From: an uncultured Candidatus Saccharibacteria bacterium
Lineage (GTDB): Bacteria > Patescibacteriota > Saccharimonadia > Saccharimonadales > Saccharimonadaceae
Reading direction: 5' to 3'
Length of the DNA stretch: 36,846 bases
Assembly (NCBI GenBank): GCA_947302765.1
Contig: CAMYWN010000004.1
Location: 1-36,846 of the forward strand
Shown here: positions 34,242 to 36,846 of the stretch, in pieces
Layout: each line of letters opens with the position of its first letter
Position numbering within the stretch: position 1 is the stretch's first letter
Made by a program: the position numbers and the translations under genes
Notes under the pieces: generated by a model
The model's input: the letters and a program-made list of their open reading frames with translations, nothing else
Databases searched by the model: none
What the model was told of the DNA's origin: nothing

Positions 34242-34853
34242 ATGGTCGGAATCAGGGACATGAATTTCAAGGAAAGGAACATGGGCAACGAGGTCCTGGA
34301 CGCAATGGTCTCGAAGATGCAGCGAATCAACAAGAGACAGAGAGACTACGTGGATTACGCGATCAAGGACAAGAATGTATATTTGTCCGGACCCGTTACC
34401 GGACTCGATCGTCATTCGGTCGAGCGGGCGTTCAACGCCGTCGAGAATCTCCTCTACGAACTTGGGGCTGTGGATGTGTTCAACCCGATAAAGGAGATTC
34501 CCGAGGGAACCGATTGGGTTGAGGCGATGCTCGTCTGCCTTGACGCGATTGCGGACAAAACATATTCCACGATCGTGTTCCTTCCCGGTTGGCGCCTGAG
34601 CAACGGATGCCGAATTGAGGCTCACCATGCCCTCTTGAGGGATGACTTGGATATTTTCATCTGGGAGTATTTCTACAAGGACATCCACGAGCCGAAGTCT
34701 TGCCTGATGGTTTGGCAGGATCATGATTATGGGCTTTGGTGGTGCTCGTCTTGCGGAGCCTACCATAAGAAGGAGAGCCCTATCGCATACGATTACTGCC
34801 CGCATTGCGGCGCTAAGACGTGGTATTACAAGAAGATGGTGTTCGAGGACTAG
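34242..34853 (+). CDS. DUF4406 / nucleoside 2-deoxyribosyltransferase-like domain with C-terminal zinc ribbon
   Basis: NVYLSGPVTGLDR...AFNAVENLLYELGAVDVFNP...DTIVFLPGW-like stretch (STIVFLPGWRLSNGCRIEAHHA); C-term WWCSSCGAYHKKESPIAYDYCPHCGAKTW. Confidence 0.75.
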   Translation: MVGIRDMNFKERNMGNEVLDAMVSKMQRINKRQRDYVDYAIKDKNVYLSGPVTGLDRHSVERAFNAVENLLYELGAVDVFNPIKEIPEGTDWVEAMLVCLDAIADKTYSTIVFLPGWRLSNGCRIEAHHALLRDDLDIFIWEYFYKDIHEPKSCLMVWQDHDYGLWWCSSCGAYHKKESPIAYDYCPHCGAKTWYYKKMVFED

Positions 34854-34861
34854 TCGAATAT

Positions 34862-35152
34862 GTAGGAGGGGTCGTTTGGGAAACCTTGCGGCCTCTCCTA
34901 TATTTTCAAGCGAGGTTCGAATCGCGAAAGCGAGGGGCCGGTACGATTCCGGCGGTTTCTTATGAGGCTAACGCTTAGTTCCTGATGATATCGTGCACGA
35001 TAGATTCGGGACGCCCGCTGAGTGCGAAATCTCGGAAGTCTGGAAGTGCTGCCAGGCGGAGGGAAGAATCTAAGTGCACCCTTGAGAGTGGAGGAAAGAT
35101 TGTGACATGGGTCGGCCAACCTAGGATCAATCAGGTTAAACTCTCGCCCTTC
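34862..35152 (+). ncRNA. Candidate structured non-coding region upstream of tRNAs
   Basis: No credible CDS. 7-bp stem 34879-34885/34954-34960 closing three hairpins, one T-arm-like (gccgg-tacgatt-ccggc); downstream three-way-junction-like segment around tatcgtgcacgata. Confidence 0.4.
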
Positions 35153-35228
35153 GGGCCTGTGGCGCAACGGTTAGCGCAGGGGACTCATAATCCCAAGGTT
35201 CCGGGTTCGAATCCCGGCGGGCCCACCA
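35153..35228 (+). tRNA. tRNA with CAU anticodon (Met elongator or Ile2), CCA encoded
   Basis: gggcctg/cgggccc acceptor, gcgc D stem, loop ctCATaa, T arm ccggg-ttcgaat-cccgg, acca. Confidence 0.9.
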
Positions 35229-35241
35229 AAGTTATATTTGT

Positions 35242-35325
<84 letters not shown>

Positions 35326-35343
35326 TATAGAAAGGAAAAGGAT

Positions 35344-35502
35344 ATGGATAATAAAGAAGAGTTGAAGATCCTTTTAGATAGACTCGACGTGCCGGAAAGT
35401 CGCAAAACAGACTACGGATGGTTGAGCAGAAATCTTCTCATAAGAAACAAAGGAGAGGATGCAGATAGGGCTTTGAAGCTCGTAAAAGAGCTTTTGAAGT
35501 AA
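35344..35502 (+). CDS. Small hypothetical protein
   Basis: ATG 35344 after gaaaggaaaagg; MDNKEELKILLDRLDVPESRKTDYGWLSRNLLIRNKG... Confidence 0.65.
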   Translation: MDNKEELKILLDRLDVPESRKTDYGWLSRNLLIRNKGEDADRALKLVKELLK

Positions 35503-35539
35503 GTCAGCTGGGTTATATTTGTTTGAAGGGAGTTTTGAA

Positions 35540-35734
35540 ATGGGTAGGGAGCTGTACAATGTCTATGCTTGGCGCAAGAACCACCCCGCTGTCCTGGTGG
35601 GAAAGAGGCTCGACATCACCCAGGCAGGCGTGATGGTCGACTCGTATCTCAACCGGGGACTGGAGTGGGACGCATATCTTGTCGATATCGATGACGATCC
35701 GGGGTACTACTATGAAAAGGAGAGGGACATCTAG
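35540..35734 (+). CDS. Small hypothetical protein
   Basis: ATG 35540 after gaaggga; MGRELYNVYAWRKNHPAVLVGKRLD... Confidence 0.6.
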   Translation: MGRELYNVYAWRKNHPAVLVGKRLDITQAGVMVDSYLNRGLEWDAYLVDIDDDPGYYYEKERDI

Positions 35735-35780
35735 TCTCTCTTCTGGGCAGTGAATTTATATTTTCGGAAAGGAGACCAAA

Positions 35781-36089
35781 ATGGAGGATTGGGTTATCGG
35801 AGCGGAAAACGAGCCTTTGGATGAGAACCTCGACTTCACAGAGTTCGACAAGCTCGTAAAGCTCGTGGAAGAAGCTGGTTGGAACCATAAGATCAAGACG
35901 CTTCACGGTGGCAAGCAGATCGTCCTCTACAACAAGGACAACTACATGCTCGACGACGCCGTGATCCATCCGTTCTCGAACGGGAACAAGGCCGGCCTCA
36001 TGGAGACGTATGTCCTCAACGATTGCAGAGGTTGGGAACGTGCCGAAGAGATCTTCGAAGGATGGAAAAAAGAGGGGTGGGCGCTGTGA
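35781..36089 (+). CDS. Hypothetical protein
   Basis: 102 aa, gaaaggag SD. Confidence 0.6.
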   Translation: MEDWVIGAENEPLDENLDFTEFDKLVKLVEEAGWNHKIKTLHGGKQIVLYNKDNYMLDDAVIHPFSNGNKAGLMETYVLNDCRGWERAEEIFEGWKKEGWAL

Positions 36090-36478
36090 AATCAAAGGTT
36101 TTATATTTTCTGCGAAGCATGTGGATATACAACTGGAAGGCCACCGTCAAGTTGTCGCTGATGTGGCTCGTGGCATCTATCGTCGCGGAGGACATCGTCC
36201 ACGGATGGTACGACATCGACTGGCTCGTGGTTATATTTGGATTCGTCGCCATCTTCCTCATCCGGCTAATCGTTCCGGCGGTCTATTACGAGTTTTCGGA
36301 CGGTGAGCTTTCGGTTCCATTGAATATCAAAGCTGAAATCTACAAGGATGACTTGGAGACCCTTGAGGAAATCTGCCGAACCATGAGGAAGGATCTCGAT
36401 AGGGTAGATCATGATCAGGCCGAGACGTGGTTAAAAGCCTGGCCTGAAATCTTCGAGGAGGAAGAACATGAGCGGTGA
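36086..36478 (+). CDS. Membrane protein, about two TM segments (GTG start)
   Basis: GTGA overlap with the upstream stop; MKSKVLYFLRSMWIYNWKATVKLSLMWLVASIV...WLVVIFGFVAIFLIRLIV. Confidence 0.55.
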   Translation: MKSKVLYFLRSMWIYNWKATVKLSLMWLVASIVAEDIVHGWYDIDWLVVIFGFVAIFLIRLIVPAVYYEFSDGELSVPLNIKAEIYKDDLETLEEICRTMRKDLDRVDHDQAETWLKAWPEIFEEEEHER

Positions 36479-36725
36479 TAACATTATAAAGGTTATGAAG
36501 ATAAGGCGCGAAGGTTTCACGGAATACCGTGCTGATATAAGGAGCGCTTTCTCCGTGCCTGGCCTTCACCAGGGTATACCAGACGAGTTTATTGCTGGAG
36601 CGCTTGCGAATCAGATGCGCGAATTCGTCAATTCGTCAGTTCTCGGCGAGTGTATCGAAACCGAGTATAAAAAACTCGAAGATAACTGGACATGTCCATG
36701 TTGTGGACAGAAGGTGGTGGAGTAA
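36468..36725 (+). CDS. Small protein with C-terminal zinc-ribbon-like half (CPCCGQK)
   Basis: 85 aa, gaggagg SD, overlaps upstream gene; ...NWTCPCCGQKVVE. Confidence 0.6.
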   Translation: MSGDNIIKVMKIRREGFTEYRADIRSAFSVPGLHQGIPDEFIAGALANQMREFVNSSVLGECIETEYKKLEDNWTCPCCGQKVVE

Positions 36726-36846
36726 ATGATTCCTTGGCTATCCCTTAGACAACGATTCATCGCTTGGCTGCTATGGCGGTTCGAACGATTTGACAGCATG
36801 GAAACGGCGAGGGTTGCGGTAGAGCATCCGGAAGTCTTGCGGTGTT
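36726..36846 (+). CDS. Partial CDS running off the window
   Basis: ATG 36726 right after the upstream stop; MIPWLSLRQRFIAWLLWRFERFDSMETARVAVEHPEVLRC... open to the end. Confidence 0.4.
   Translation, partial: MIPWLSLRQRFIAWLLWRFERFDSMETARVAVEHPEVLRC

Noticed and set aside
34960-35040. Hammerhead-ribozyme-like CTGATGA followed by a hairpin
   Set aside because: The segment after the hairpin reads GATT rather than GAAA and there is no clear NUH cleavage site at the junction, so the catalytic core is not met.

Overview
The window is one contiguous piece of a siphovirus-type phage or prophage genome. Every convincing gene is on the + strand. From left to right it holds: a packaging/head module (TerS-like, HNH, gp6-like connector, SPP1-type holin-like protein, two tandem H-x-G-x-K-G-M-x-W motif proteins, TerL, portal, an HK97-type protease/major-capsid fusion ORF); a tail module (tail tube, chaperone-like ORFs, 1891-aa tape measure, a 1559-aa repeat-rich tail protein, hub and fibres); a lysis module with two lysins that both end in CW_7-like repeats (amidase-like and GH25); and an accessory region.

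The most unusual part is 30.8-33.9 kb. It is a tandem array of about ten promoter / tiny ORF / terminator cassettes. Each carries a near-identical element, TTTCGCGAWATTTACATGTCATATAATGACA, with constant spacing, and the cassettes are separated by a repeated GC-rich terminator hairpin whose T-tract runs directly into the next promoter. The cargo includes three paralogous CxxC...CxxC small proteins, a recurring C-terminal helix pattern, and two cassettes with no substantial ORF.

Other notable points: a 32-bp G.U-compatible RNA stem at the far left (37-187); a Shine-Dalgarno-preceded in-frame internal start for the capsid (7016); a roughly 290-nt structured non-coding region just upstream of tRNA(CAU) and tRNA-Leu(UAA); and duplicated tail-tip and fibre anchor modules. 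All assignments are by eye from sequence and family knowledge. No searches were run.
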